64,000 bases of DNA, taken from NCBI GenBank assembly GCA_007922305.1, contig ML677364.1, positions 23,481,326-23,545,325 of the forward strand, written 5' to 3'. Below the pieces are notes generated by a model. It made no database searches. It saw nothing but the letters and a program-made list of their open reading frames with translations, and was not told the origin of the DNA. Every line of letters begins with the position of its first letter. Position 1 is the stretch's first letter. Positions 47,713 through 60,760 of this stretch are shown piece by piece. Source of the DNA: Dermatemys mawii (Eukaryota; Chordata; Testudines; Dermatemydidae). The position numbers and the translations under genes are program-made.

Positions 47713-48689
47713 GATGCTATGGCTTCAGTACACATAGCTTTGAGGAGTCATTTGCATCTGATTGTTTCAGGTCTGAAAAAGAGCTCCATCCCATGGCTTT
47801 GCTGATGACAAATTTGGTGCAAAGCTGGAGCTTGGATACAATGTCAAGGATCATCAGAAACAACAATGAAGATGGCACTGAGTGAGCAATCGCTAGTGTT
47901 AGATATATGGCAGTTCACTGTGCTAAGGCAATGGATTGGCTCAAGACCACATAGTATACTGAGTCATACTCTAGAGACAGCCATTGTGTAAAAGGACTGG
48001 AATTGATGTGCATCAGAAGCTATCTTCTCTGTACTCCAGTTTTGGAACTGAATAGGAGCTGATGGATTAGGTTCTGAGGAGACAATTCTATCAAGCTCCT
48101 CATCCAAATCAGATGCTAATCTTGGCACCATCATCCATATTCTGATTCTCATCTTCACCAAGATTCAGATATCACATCTAGACACTTATAGCCTGTTTCG
48201 CTCAATGACACAATCTGTTCTCAGAACCTTACATCAGTCCCTGGTGTTGTCTGTTCTATTCTTTCTGGCCATCTATAATTGCTTGGTTAGTATGGAAGAA
48301 CATGTCTGAAAATACACTCTTAAATAAGGCAGGATATATGCCTCTTTCCTCAGGTTCCTCCTCTATGAGGTTCTAATCTTAACTTAAAAGGTCGGAAGAA
48401 AATACCATCTACTAGAGGTGAATGACAAAGATCCAAACATTTCAGCCCCAGGATACTTAACTAAAACAGAGTCCTTTGAGAAAGTAGTCTATTTCAGTCC
48501 ACTCCTCCATAGGACTCAATCCCAGTACCTGATACTGCAGAAAGTCACTGAAGGCCTGAAATTAGAGCTGCGAATTTGCAGCCTGGTAACATTCCACAAG
48601 CGCCTCACTATTTTGTATCTGCACAACCAAGACATGAATGCTTGATGGACTCAGGCAGGGATTAGAGGTTTTAAGCAGGGGAACTGGGT
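47713..48689. other. unassigned non-coding sequence
   Basis: No clear family. The short ORF at 48418-48645 lacks recognised domains. Confidence 0.45.
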
Positions 48690-48776
48690 GAAATTTTATG
48701 GCCTGTGTTATTCAGGAGGTCATACTAGCATCTGATGCTCACTTCTGGCTTTAAAATCTGTGGATCAAAAAGACTT
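48690..48776 (+). mobile_element. CR1 LINE 3' tail
   Basis: The plus strand reads gaaattttatggcctgtgtt, attcaggaggtcatactagc and ctggctttaaaatctgtgg, a CR1 3' UTR lacking its terminal microsatellite. Confidence 0.82.
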
Positions 48777-49010
48777 TTAGTTACAGCAGTTGCTAAAAGG
48801 CCTGGCAAGATTTGATGATTGCACAGCCAGAATTTGGACTGCTTTATATTTCTGCACCAACCTGTTGCATTCATCAATCCGCATACAGTATTGACGCTTG
48901 AATTCCCCCTTGGAATCTCTGACTTTGTGCACACACATCACTCCTTTTGCCAAATTCATGGTGCATTCCTTCCTCAGACATGGAGTCAAAATGGTACTAC
49001 AATACATAAT
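48777..49010 (-). other. open minus-strand frame of unknown origin
   Basis: A 77-codon minus-strand frame (48777-49007) includes GVMCVHKVRDSKGEF, MRIDECNRLVQKY and VQILAVQSSNLARPF, more protein-like in composition than other short frames in the window. It starts next to a CR1 tail. No splice sites or homology can be asserted. It might be a fragment of a retropseudogene, an exon or a transposon gene, or chance. Confidence 0.2.
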
Positions 49011-51776
49011 GTCATGTAGTAATGGAAACCATCAAAGAGTGCTTGGGGAATAGGTTTGGAGACAGGCAAAAGAAAATAACCAGGCATTGGAGAGCTATAC
49101 TTTTGTGAGGTTTCCTTGAATAAAGAGTGCAATGTAATCTCATTAACTACTTGTTTGCTTTGTCAGTACAACATTTCCAGCAATGACAACCTCTCCTGCT
49201 TTTATTTGGTTGCTTTTACATCTTTCTACAGAAAATTAACCCAGTGACCAATACTTCACCTGCATTTTTTCCCCACTTCCATGCTAAAGAGCCAGCTAGT
49301 TCATTACCAGTGGAAATTACATTGTGTGAATTGCTATTAAATGTTTATATTCCAAAAGCCCTAAGCAAGAGTGAGGTCCCATTGTGCAGGAAGGTCTACA
49401 AACACAGAAGGCATAATTTATGTCCCAGAGAGCCTACTATCTGAAAACAAAGAACAGGTGGGTGGTGAGGTGGTCAGAGGAGGGGAATTGAGCAATGGAG
49501 AGAGTAGAGAGGGACAGTCCTTGATAAAAGGCAGATGAAATAACTGGCCATTTTGTTGAGTGAGGAGAATGGATCTGAAGTTGCAGGGGAAAAAGAGGTG
49601 AAATAAAGGTTGAGCCTAGACTAAAGAATCAGAAAGGACGTGAGTATGGAAATTGAAGTTACCAAGGATGAGGATGTGAGAGTGACGTGTGTGACATGAG
49701 GAGAGGGCAGTAGAAATCACTTGCAATGGTGATCAACAGTGATTTCATTTCAGCAGGACAAAAGCACTTTTCCTTCACTGAAGGACAAAAGGCATTTTAC
49801 AACTTACCTGCTATGACATGTTCCATCTGTTTTAACAAGCCTGGATAAAGCATTTCTCGTTCTTCATGAGCATTTTGGTCTTATGTTGCCGGAGAATGTT
49901 GCTGTTTCCAATGGAAAGCCAAAATTCTGGAGAACCAACTGCTAGAGAATAGTATTATGTGAATTTGTGTCTGCATGTAATTTAGGTAGGTTATATGAGA
50001 AAATGATTTGTGATCAGATCACAATTAAAAAGTCAAATAATTCCAAAGGTAGAGAATGATTACTAGTAGAGAATGATTTAATCCTTGCTTAGACTGTGAT
50101 GAACTACTTAAAAGAACTGAAGTATCCATTAAAGATACAACATCAGTATCTCCTACACATTCAATAGGAATTATGTTAAGTAACAAATCTCAAATGCACA
50201 AGTTGACAAAAACATTACAAAATGAAGACTAGGTTGTGGCTTGGACTATACACCTTAACAAAGGCATAGGAGGGAACAAGAATCCCATTTTTACACCTAT
50301 GCTGGCTACTTGGATATTGGGCTCAGGTACACAGGAGGAAACAGAGCATCTTCCCAACTTGGAGTGGAACTGGGAGGGAATGGAAGGACTGTTGGGTCCA
50401 CATTCCTCCATCTTCTCCCTCACTAACCGGCCAATGCAGCTTTGCTGCTGCCTTTAGTGTCATAAATTACTGCTGGAATAGCCCCCTGCCTCTCCAAAAT
50501 AAAAGTAACACTGACCAGCCTGAAAGCTAATGTGTTCACTATATTGGATTATCATCTGTATATCATCAAATAACTTTGACTGAAATATTGAAATTGCACA
50601 GCAAGTGTAACATCTGAAGGATTGTCCAAACGCATATGTATACCCTTCTTAATTACCATATTTCATCTGCTTCTCTATTCCAAATAAAGAAGCACAGAAT
50701 TTTCAAGGTGATGGAACAACTCAAGAACCACATAATGCAACTCTAAGAAAGCTACTACAGATAATAAAGCATCATGTACTCACTGTGATAGGTGAAAAAT
50801 ACCAATTTAGTGTACACTCCGCCACATAGTTTAGAAGACTTGTTACAATCTAAACCAAATGAAAACCTGACTTTGGGAAAGCATCTGTTGTAGGTTGAAA
50901 AGATGAGCTATACACACACATGGGCATCTGTGACTATTACTGCAAGAGTGTGAGTCATTTTGTCTCAAACTAAACGTTGTTAAGAAGAAATCTAAAAGAA
51001 ATCATTAGTAAAAATGGGACGTCATTTGCCAAGTTTTCCATAGGCCAGACAGGATATCATGCTTATTTGAATCCTAAATGGATTTAATCCTGACAGCAAA
51101 ATAGTATTCAGTACACATGTGAGTGAAAATGGATTGAGTACTTAGTCAGATAGGTAATGATGGTGAAGGAACTACACTTTCATTTGCCTCATGGGTCGTA
51201 AATGACACTGAGAGAAAAGAGTCACAGAGAGGAAAAAATTAGCCTGCTATTGGAGAATACATTATTTCTGTAACTACCTGCAGAGCTGACCATATATTGT
51301 AAGGAGTGATCACTGCTGGCTAACTAAATTGTTTACTGCCAAAAGATCAGTGAAAGCCACTACTAGGATTGCTTGGTAGTCAACCAAACTAATTGAATTT
51401 ATGTTCTATGTATAATATTTACCTAGTGTGAATAACTATGCTATAGTTTATCTCTTTGTGATTGTCACTGAAAAAATGGCAAGCCATAACCCAGTTGATA
51501 ATTGGAGACATAATTAGACAGGACCAAGAAAATTATGTCACCAAAACGATCTGAAGGATCATTAAAATGCCCCCACTTTATTGCACTGATGTCCTAAGTA
51601 AGATCCCACTGATTACAAGGAAAATTGTTTTCTAGTGAATTACAGCCCTTTTGTGGTGTCTGAACTTCCAGTAAATGGATGTCTGAACTCTCCTTGCTGG
51701 TACCTGTACAGCGACACCTTGCCAAAATCCCTGGAGGCTTCTTTCATTTATCTTGCACAAAAAAGGATATACTGGC

Positions 51777-51778
<2 letters not shown>
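49011..51778. other. unassigned; possible unknown repeat at 50225-50500
   Basis: At 50225-50500, ggttgtggcttggactatac, caaaggcataggagggaac and following text resemble a turtle interspersed repeat that I cannot name. The rest is AT-rich without recognisable elements. Confidence 0.4.

Positions 51779-51823
<45 letters not shown>
51779..51823 (+). repeat. (CT)n microsatellite
   Basis: An uninterrupted run of about 22 CT units. It accounts for the serine/leucine and glutamate/arginine runs in the ORFs on both strands. Confidence 0.99.
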
Positions 51824-51828
<5 letters not shown>

Positions 51829-53414
51829 TGCTTGAGCAGGAATTCTGCATGCTATGGACTAGCAAGTAGAACATTAAATTTTAAAGTATTTCCCTGTGCA
51901 TTAGGTGACAAAATTCTAAAAGCAAAGTGTATATAACTTATCCCATTGGAACTGCCAATTGCCTCCTGGAAAAAAAGTAAATTTTTGAAAGAATAGGACT
52001 ATTTGATGATTAGCTAGTAACTAGGCTGTGTGCACTGATTATGGTAGATTGTTCAAAAAAGGCTGCAAGTGGTATTCTCATCCTATAAAACAACAGATCC
52101 TTGTCTGTAGCATTCTATAATCAATTATCATGATTATTTAACCAAATGCAAAAGTCTAACAGTTCACTCAATTAACTCTCGTGTCAGTTCTAGTGTACTG
52201 ACACAGAACCCTGTTTGTATGATTGTTGTTTGCAATTTCTCATCCATTTAAATTCATTAACCAATATACATTCTTACATTCTTTTAAAGAATTCTCTTAT
52301 GAGTGCATCTAAGGAATCATAAAACACACCATACTAAATATCTATATACATATATCATAACATAAACAAATATTATTAGTCTCTTTGTTATTTTATGTTG
52401 ACACACTCTACACAATATATTTAATGCATTTCTGAAAACTACGATGCCAGTGATAAAGCTAGTTTATAGCTTCATAGAAAATTTATGGAAGTTATAAAAA
52501 TGAACTCTATTGTCATAACAATATGACAATGTGAACATTCATGTTCACATAGTGTCCACATGCAATATGAACACTGAATATTAAATATGAAATGAGAATT
52601 TATAAAATTGGCAATCAATGCAAAGTTGAAAGAGTAACAACTTGATATGATCGGTGTATCTTGCAACGTGTAAACAGGTTTTATATTATGAATTGTTTTG
52701 ACATTTTCCTTAATGTGCATTGTTTTACATTTTAAAATTTTGATATATTTAAAATGTGAATTGGATCACATTTATCCTGTTTCTGCTTTCAGATGCATCA
52801 GCTCTAATCACACACACACACACACACACAGAAAATGTAGTATTAACAATATCTTAAAAGCAGAGGGCAGCTTTCATTCCAAAGGATCCAAGTGGGAAAA
52901 CTCTCTGGATCATATTTTGGCAGCTTTACTCATGATAAGCAGTGACTTGTTCCTTGAAAAACCCAATGGCCTGGAATGAACTATGGTCCACATACTGGCA
53001 TGAGCAGTGCCTGCGAGGGGGAACTGAATAGTCAAGAATCCTTATTATTGGAGAGGGATCTCTAGAAACATAACTCTTCTGAACCTGACTTCAATATATA
53101 CCATTTATATGCTGAGTATGGTGCTGGGGAGGCAGTGTCTTCCAACAATCCAAGCTGGAAGGAGGCCTCACAACTGGAGAAACTGAAAGGATTATGAAGC
53201 CTAAAACAGTATGCCAGATTAATAGCCTCAACCTGGAGCTCTGATATAGAGTTCTTAACCAGGACCCATTAGCCTTAACTGCACCCCGGTACTAGTGACT
53301 GAGAGAAAAAGCTGCGGAGAGGACACCACTATCTCTCTGTGTCCCCAACACCACCAAGACAAAAGACCAGAATGACATCCCATTTTTCACAGGGTATAAT
53401 CTGGCTGTAGTTAG
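51824..53414. other. unassigned; (CA)n at 52809-52830 and paired hairpins at 52509-52548
   Basis: AT-rich. A short CA repeat of about 11 units lies at 52809-52830. Two directly abutting perfect 8-bp hairpins lie at 52509-52530 and 52531-52548. No exon or family recognised. Confidence 0.6.
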
Positions 53415-53790
53415 CACTGGTTGAAGTGTTCCTATAAAAATATTTCCATTGGAAAAATGTCATTTTAACAAACATGTTTTTGTGTGTGAAATTGGATCAA
53501 TTTTGACAAAATTTAGTTTTAGGAAAAAAACCCATTTTGAAGAATTCAGTATATCCCATTTCAATTTGTTGGAATGCAAACCTTCAATTTTTCATTTCCA
53601 AATCACAAAATTTGCTTAAACATTTAAACTATACACAGAACCCTTTAAAAAATTGGTCAAAATCAAAATGAAATGTTTTGATTTGATCAAAAATAAAATG
53701 TTTTGATTAAACCCAAACCATTTTTAGGGTAAGTTCATTCTGCAAAAAAATTAGAACTTTTTGCTTTTTGTCCAGATTCAGGATGGTTTG
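53415..53790. repeat. AT-rich interspersed repeat (gaaaatttt-type)
   Basis: Words such as ttccattggaaaaatgtcat, aattttgacaaaatttag and aaatgaaatgttttgatttg repeat in both orientations. Same style as 42473-42712, more decayed. Confidence 0.45.
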
Positions 53791-54389
53791 GTGTTTTTGT
53801 TTATTTGTTTTATTTTTTGTTTTTTTCTCTCTCTCTTTTTTGGGGGGAAGGGGCTGTTGGGTGTATGGAAAATCAGTTTTCTGACCAGGTCTACCTGCAG
53901 TGACTCCCCAATAGAAGGCATAGGAGTTGAGTATATGTCGAGAGTTGCTGGGAGGAAAACTAGCTTATTTGCATAATTTACTTACAAATCTTCATTTCTC
54001 TAGCAGCTGTATATGACCATTTTTCTATCTCCTCCTCCCCCCAAGCAGTGAGTCAACTTTCAACAGGTCTGCAGCCCATCCAATTAAATAATAAACCAGA
54101 GTCTGCCTTTGGCAAAGTGTACTGAAATCCTTTCATCCATCACTTAAAATACAGCGAGTTGTGATGGAGAACGTGGAAACTAACCATGCATAGCAATGCT
54201 AGGCCACTTTCAGGTTAGAAAGAGAACAGTTTACTCTAGGCAAAACCTAAACCCACTCCTCTTGCAAAATGCATTATTTGCCCTCTAATGGTCACAAGTA
54301 ACTGCATGTGGCCATTGCTTGTCAATGGGGTTTTTCAGAATGTTATAATGCCATTGATTGGCAACACCAGTGGTTTAGTTCTTTCTAAC
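53791..54389. other. unassigned non-coding sequence
   Basis: A T-rich run at 53800-53845, otherwise nothing recognised. Confidence 0.45.
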
Positions 54390-54620
54390 ACCTGGCTGGG
54401 GCAGTGGTTCAGGACTGCTGACTCAGAAGGTAGTACATGAGTGGGATCCAGGAATTCCCAAGTTCTAGTTCTGTCGGTGGTACTGAGATACTGTGTGTGC
54501 TCTGGCAAATCAATATGGCTCTAGGCCTCAGTTTCCCCATGTTCAAAAGCAGTAAAAGCATTTACTTACATACATGGCAGATACAAAGGTCTTTATAATC
54601 TTAACTAATCCTTACATAGA
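54390..54620 (+). mobile_element. MIR-like (CORE/tRNA-derived) SINE
   Basis: Left part with a tRNA-like head, ctggggcagtggttcagga; middle part gagatactgtgtgtgctctg; then the hallmark ctaggcctcagtttcccc (about 54520-54537) and acttacatacatggcaga. The order fits a decayed MIR-type SINE on the plus strand. Confidence 0.65.
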
Positions 54621-55059
54621 AGACATGAATTATGATCTTTACACTGAAGTTGTGTTATATAATACTATTATTAACTATTATTATTATTCTTAGCCAATGT
54701 GTGGGTGTCAATATATTTTAAAAGGTAAATATTTAACAGCATGTGGCAACCTTTGTCTTGTTGTGCTCACATATATTACAATATTTCCTCATTACTTGGC
54801 AATTAATGCCCGTAAATTTAATATTCTATTTCACAAGTACAATGTGACTATAAGCTATGTGTTTAATATTAAACTTACAATAACACTGACCATTGGCCTC
54901 CAACAATGTTGCCGAGATACAACAGCAGAACTTCACTGTTCTGGCAAATGATCCACTGTTATTAATTCTGTCATAACAAGCGACACATTACTGAAATCTA
55001 GTATCATTTGTGGGTTTCTTTGCCACACTAACAAACACTATGACTTGAAGAGCTGTTCA
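54621..55059. other. unassigned AT-rich sequence
   Basis: Nothing recognised. A short ORF at 54697-54951 is AT-driven. Confidence 0.4.
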
Positions 55060-55330
55060 GAAAACAAAATTCCCACCACTCAGTAAATTCTGATTTTCAA
55101 CATTTGTTTTCTCTCCAAAACAGGATGAAAAGTCTAAATACTGAAAACTTTCACAAAAGGAATAGTTCTGAAAAATTTCTATTTGGAAATGAAAAATTTC
55201 AACACTTTTAATCAGAATGGTCAACATTTGAGATGCTGACGCTTGAAACAAAGCATTTCAATTTAAATTTCCCTATAAAAATTAGGAAAAGTAGTTAAAT
55301 TTGACATTTTACCATAAATGTTTTGGTGGC
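55060..55330. repeat. AT-rich interspersed repeat (gaaaatttt-type)
   Basis: Contains ggaaatgaaaaatttcaaca and similar self-complementary words. Related in style to 42473-42712 and 53415-53790. Confidence 0.4.
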
Positions 55331-55932
55331 TTGAATTTTTCTGTGAAATAAAATTGTGCACTTATGACATCCACCTCATTTACGGAGACTTTCTAAGAAA
55401 TGAAAAACATTCAGGTGGAAATCTCAATAGGTATAGCAGTCTTTCAGTAACTATGGATGGAGCCATGATAATCCAATTCAAAGAGGATAGAGCCATTATT
55501 GATTGTAATTATCATGACACCTGAGTCCACACTATAAATATATGCAACAGGATTTATAGCAAGAGCTTAAGGAAGGTTTCTTGGAATCTCCTTTTTCTTA
55601 ATACCATGTGTGCTTGAATCTTTTTATTTACTTTTTGCAGTTGTGGCTCTGAGCATCTGAACCTGGGCACTCACTGGTCCCTATTACTTTTATGCTAGGT
55701 TCAAGAAGAGAACCTAGCGGTGAAGGGATTTGGAATATTTTGCACCATTCTTTCCTTCTGCAACACCATTTGTTATTTGATTTACACCTCATTTTATTTG
55801 ATATATTACCACATATGCAGTAAACTGCCTTAAACTCATGCCTTAAACCACTGATCTTAAATAGGGTTGAATGAGAAGATAATGAATTAATGTCCTACAA
55901 AGAGTAAAGTTATTTGACCATTGAAAGGTATG
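55331..55932. other. unassigned; hairpin at 55696-55720
   Basis: gctaggttc and gaacctagc form a small hairpin within about 55696-55720. Otherwise nothing is recognised. Confidence 0.4.
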
Positions 55933-56169
55933 AGGGCATGTCTATGCAGTGCTTTAGTCTGCACCAGTAGGGTATAAATTTTAGTCCACACTAGCATGTT
56001 GTACACTAATTGGCCTATGTTAACTTGAAACGGGACTGTATTAACATACACTAGGGAACTTTTAGTGCATACCAGCAAAGTCCACATAGTCCAGTTAGCA
56101 CATGGTGTGCTAGCTTAGACTACCTGTATACCTCTCTGGTGTGGAGTAATGTGCCATGTAGACAAGCCC
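55933..56169. mobile_element. MITE with GGGC-TGTCTA termini
   Basis: Left end agggcatgtctatgcagtgc, right end gccatgtagacaagccc, inverted with mismatches. Internal words (tagtccacactagcatg / catacactagg) also mirror. No clear duplicated target. Termini resemble the Harbinger-type units. Confidence 0.75.
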
Positions 56170-58144
56170 ACAAGCTGCTATGAAGGCCACTACTGCAGCA
56201 GCCATAGATTGTATATTCTGATGAATGGCCAAAGAGATTCAGCTATGTTGGGTAAAAACGCCTATTCCTGATTTATTATTGTGTTTATGAGACACAAAAT
56301 AACTTTAACCAAGACCTACTTTGGTCACATTTCTCCAGTTGGCTATTGCTTCTTATCATTGTTACTGAGATTACCTTGCAGCCAGCTCCACAATCCATCT
56401 GGATAAATTGATAATTGATCTAATAGCATAGTTGCAGATATGGCAGTTGAATAGCTGATGTCCTCCTTCTGCAATGTATGTACATTGAGAGTCTCTGGAT
56501 CTGCTAAAGTCACACAGAAGACATCTTCCTCTTCAATGTCTCTGCATCCTCAATTACTGCATGTTATGGTTTGGGGTTTATTTTTTTTTTAATGCTTGGA
56601 ATAACTGCGGCATTGGGATGCAAAATGGTTGCACTGTTGCTGAGGGGCTGGGTGTTTTTCTTTCTGCCTTTTGTGTTGTTTTCCACCATGCTAGACCATG
56701 TTACCAACATTCTCAGTCAGTCTCTCTTTGTCCTCTTTCCTTGGTTCCTTTAGGTTGAGCCTCTTTACTTGTTCTCTCATTGTTTTGAGCCTTTCCCTGG
56801 ACATTTCAGCAGCACTTGCTATTTAGAGGCATTTCTTTAAGGTTAGATTTTTTTTTTCTCAAACATCTTTTTGGTAAAATGGAATCAGGCATCTAACAAA
56901 CAATCAAGTCTCTAATTCAAGAATCTTATATGTCTCCAAAGTTACCCGTGGATGTGAGAGTTATCAGCTCTGTAATGTAAGTATCTTCCCTCTTGTTTCT
57001 TGGTTCTCTGGTGTTGTGTTTTTTTAAAAAAAATATTCTCAGCAGCTTCATTTTGTCATAAGACTCTTGAACTACTTCTATCAGTTGTTCATCTTCCTGG
57101 CAATAGTGTCTGACTCACTTTTCATCCTTTTTTCCCCCAAAGAGATAGTAAACAACATTTGCCCTCCTTTTCTCATCTTTGTCTCTGATGGTCAACTCTA
57201 TATACAGACTCAAGTCTTTCTTTCACTACTTCCACGCCTGAGAAGATTTTTGGTCTGGAAATCCAGCATTCTTGGTGATATGAGTTCCTCCAGGGTGCCT
57301 GTTTTCTCTTTTTTCTAGATGGCGTTTTTTTTTGCCTGTTAATGACACACATTTCCTTGCCGTGGGTCTCATTTGATTGATCGCTGCCACTATGTTTCAT
57401 GTATTGTAGGGGGAGGTTCTGCAGCTGTTTGCCAGTTATTCACAGTGAAGGTAAGGCTTGCTGGCTGGAAGCAAAACGGCAGGCCTGAGATGGAAGAAGA
57501 AATGAGATCTAGAGGGAAGATTCTGCAGCATTAATTGAGGAAAGGTGTTCTGTGAAAGAAGGAGAAAAGTGAGGCAGGAGCCCTACAATCATTATTAAGT
57601 AAAAAGCTAAATGGAGCGGGAGGACATACAATTTTAAAACTTATGGTAGTGGCTCCCAACCTTTCTGAATGAAACTCTCTTCTCTACTGTCTGCTTGGTA
57701 ACTCCAGTCCCTTTTCCAATTCCCCTAATTCACCAGAAGATTACATGCTGTACAGTGAGGTGGGAGACCTTTATTGGTGCCACCTGAGCGAGTGCAGGGG
57801 AACAGAAAAGAGGAACAAGCAGTAGCCTAACAACTTCAAGATCTATAAGCTATTCCCATAACCAGCCAAAATGGCCAGTAGAGATGGAAGGTTGTAGGGT
57901 GTGGGCATGAGTGTGTATACAGCTGTATACTTATAACAGTATAGAGCTGTGCCCATTTATGCTGGCAGAAACTAGACTGATAACCCAAAGTGAAGCCCTG
58001 GAATCTCTCAGAAATGTCCAACCCATTGCTTCTGAAATGGATCCCTGCCTGTACTGGCTGGTGAAATCTTGTTAAGATCACTTGGCCCTTATGATAAGTG
58101 AGAAAGCCTCAGCTATCCTTTGGCAGCTTCCTGCATTCACACAA
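56170..58144. other. unassigned non-coding sequence
   Basis: TC-rich stretches at 56640-57330 without a recognised domain. The stretch 57652-57690 (ggctcccaacctttctgaat) resembles one end of a hAT element, but the other end was not found. Confidence 0.4.
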
Positions 58145-58930
58145 CCAGGATTCAGACCAGTTCCTGGCAGTGAACCAATGTTTCTATATTGATACTGTTA
58201 GGCCTCTCTCTAGCTTCTAACAGCATTGAGCATCCAATACTGCTGATGTATATAAAACCTTGCAGGACTGAACTGGGCAGCACTACACTGGATCCATTCA
58301 TTAGTTTTAGCCATAGTCCAGAGAATGCATAGTCCATGCATAGTCCATGGCAGGTATTTGCTTATCATCATCCAAGCAGCTATTTGTTGAATCCCTCCTC
58401 CTTAACATCTAAGAGAACCACTTAAGGAGATCATGAGATTCCAAAGGCCCACGTTTCACCAATATGTGGATGATACTCAGTTGTATGTTTCTGATACAGC
58501 CTTTACCATCACCAACATATTCCAACACCTAGAAGAGTTGACTCAGTTGTATTCAGAAAAGACAAATAATGTTAACAGGAAGATTAAAAACACTTGGAGG
58601 AACTAGTGAGCCATGTGAACACCACTGGCTGTGGAAGGATCAGACCACAGAAGTTTAATGTTGTGGTAAACCTCAGTGTCAAGAAAGACAAGCAGATTCC
58701 CACAGTAGTGAGCAAGGGTTTTTTTGAAATCTCCAGTTGTCCAGAAAACCGTGACATCTCTCTTCACACTTGGGAATTAGTTATTCTTGTCTCCTCCAAG
58801 ATAGCCTCCTGAACTCTCAGCTGGGGGTTGATTGCAGTCACAAGCAAGTAGGAATTGGTATAGTCTGCATTAAAGCACCTTGTAGCAACAAAAACCAATG
58901 CAAACTCATCACAGCTCTGCTTCAAGCAAC
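58145..58930 (+). mobile_element. L2-type LINE reverse-transcriptase relic
   Basis: Plus-strand blocks fit the L2 clade. A GTALDWF-like region lies around 58270-58300. RPTFHQYVDDTQLYVSD is at 58446-58494, with the catalytic YVDD intact at 58463-58474. A later block (VVSKGFFEISSCPENRD, about 58708-58757, then VILVSSKIAS) matches the region just upstream of the LDYCN-type motif. Shifts and stops occur and the 3' end is not recognised. Confidence 0.75.
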
Positions 58931-59518
58931 CCAACTCCCCTGTTTGTTTCAGAAGAGAATGTAAAGTTCTGGGGCCAGACCACGTGCTGTGTTTTTCAAG
59001 AGATTCAGCCTAGAAATGCAACTGAGAGCTTGAAGAGGGGGGCAAAGGTAGTTTCAAATCATCTTTGTACCTCTCTGATATTTGTCTTCTCTGGGGGCTG
59101 CAGTGACTACAACAGCATCACCCAGCCACCTGTGGACAGTTTCACAGCCCACAGACAGTAGAGGACGGGACACTCAGGCCACCTCCAGCTCTGCTGCATA
59201 AAGAAGCCAGAGATTTGGCAGGACTGGGACCTTCTTATTCCAGAATGTATTGGGACTACAGAGATTAAATCACTGCATTTGATTCTAAAGGACATTGTGT
59301 CCCATTACTACTAGGTGCGAGGTAAAAATGTAAAGTATAATCCATAGTGTCCGATTATTAAGAGATGTAAACCCAGAACGTGAGATGTCCTGTGCTGGGC
59401 AGGCATGAATACTGCCATCCAAGACTAAGTATCCCAGTGTGAAATCTGCAATGAATCTAGAGAAAACTGCCTGCAAAAGAGACATTGAAACCACTGTGAT
59501 ACTACACCACATATTCTT
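58931..59518. other. unassigned non-coding sequence
   Basis: May include decayed C-terminal L2 sequence at its start; nothing else recognised. Confidence 0.4.
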
Positions 59519-60760
59519 TGTAGAGATGGTTATGATATGATTATGGTATAACTAAGATGTATTTTATGCAAGATAGGTCATGTGAGATATCATTGAAAGG
59601 GTTCTGATGCACTGAATATGACTGTCCTATTTGTATTCATGTATCATTTTGGTATCTGAAGGTAGGAATATTGTCTGTGCATCCATTACAAATGTGTTTA
59701 CGTCTGGGGAATGCCCACTAGGCAGAATGAAATCAGTCTAGATGGCTGGCTGGGATGGGCTACTAGGGAGAACAGTAGGTCTTAGGAGAAGCTAATCTCC
59801 CACCTGGGAGCCTTCTTGACAATGTTACAAACAACCTCCAAGTTATGGCTGCTGTGACCCTACAAGGGGCATGTGACCAAGTCACCTGGTACTGGACTAC
59901 ATCTTGGAATACCAGTGCCTTTCCACTGACTTGGCGTGGGAACCAGGCGTGGAGACAAAGGGTTCCTGCCATATGCAAAAGCTATTTAAGGTAGCGAGTG
60001 ACATCATCATGGTTCTTCACTGATTCCCTGCCCAAAGAGACTTCTGAGAACACCTGAGGAAGGAGGGCTGAACTGAGGGAAAGGGCTGAACCCAGGGTAG
60101 AAGGATTTCTAGCCTGTGCAATGAATACCTGGGGTTTTAAGCTGCAATCAAGTGCAGCTTGCCCTTTAAGAAGCTCTGCAACTGGCTTAAATAATCATTT
60201 AGGATGAGAATTTTCTACTCATATCCAATCTCTTTAGTATATTAAGTTTAGATTGTGTTTTTGTTTATTTGTGAGGTAATCTGCTTTGATCTGTTTGCTT
60301 TCTCTTATAATCACTTAACATCTATCCTTTATAGTTAATACACTTGTTTTTGTTTTGTCTAAAACCAGTGTGTGGAAATCATACTCAGGGCAGAAATCTG
60401 TTGCATATCTCTCTCCACGTTAAGAGAGAGGGTGAATGATATGAGCTTACACCGTTCTCTGTGCAGCGCAAAACGATAGAATTGTGGGTTTAGCCTCCAG
60501 GGAGGTGTGTGTGCCTGAGAAGCTGGTAAGTGACCTATCTGTATAGCCTTCTCATACAGGGGCTGGTCAGAAAGCCTGTCTGCAAGTTATCACAGCTGGG
60601 TGTGTCCCTTCCTGTGTGCTGGTGAAAGTGTGAGACCAGAGGGTGTTTGCAGCTTGTCACAGCATTGCAGGGTGAGTGGGAGCCCAGGATGGTGGATTGG
60701 GGGGCTCAATTGTACCCTAGTTCCAGACAGCACCTTGCGGGGGTGGGGGAACCCATCACA
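59519..60760 (+). mobile_element. solo LTR, retrovirus-like
   Basis: Starts tgtagagatgg and ends cccatcaca, so TG and CA are present. A TATA-like gctatttaag lies near 59980. The sequence style (long R-U5, bulk around 59840-60480) matches the LTR at 41286-42467 only loosely, so it is probably another family. No clean duplication: the flanks share accacat on both sides (59506-59512 and 60761-60767), but offset from the TG end. No internal coding region. Confidence 0.75.

Noticed and set aside
51632..51936. ORFs with long serine/leucine or arginine/glutamate runs
   Set aside because: Direct translation of the (CT)n microsatellite.
56571..57318. Hydrophobic frames suggestive of membrane proteins
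   Set aside because: T/C-rich composition yields Phe/Leu/Ser-rich text in several frames; no start or splice context.
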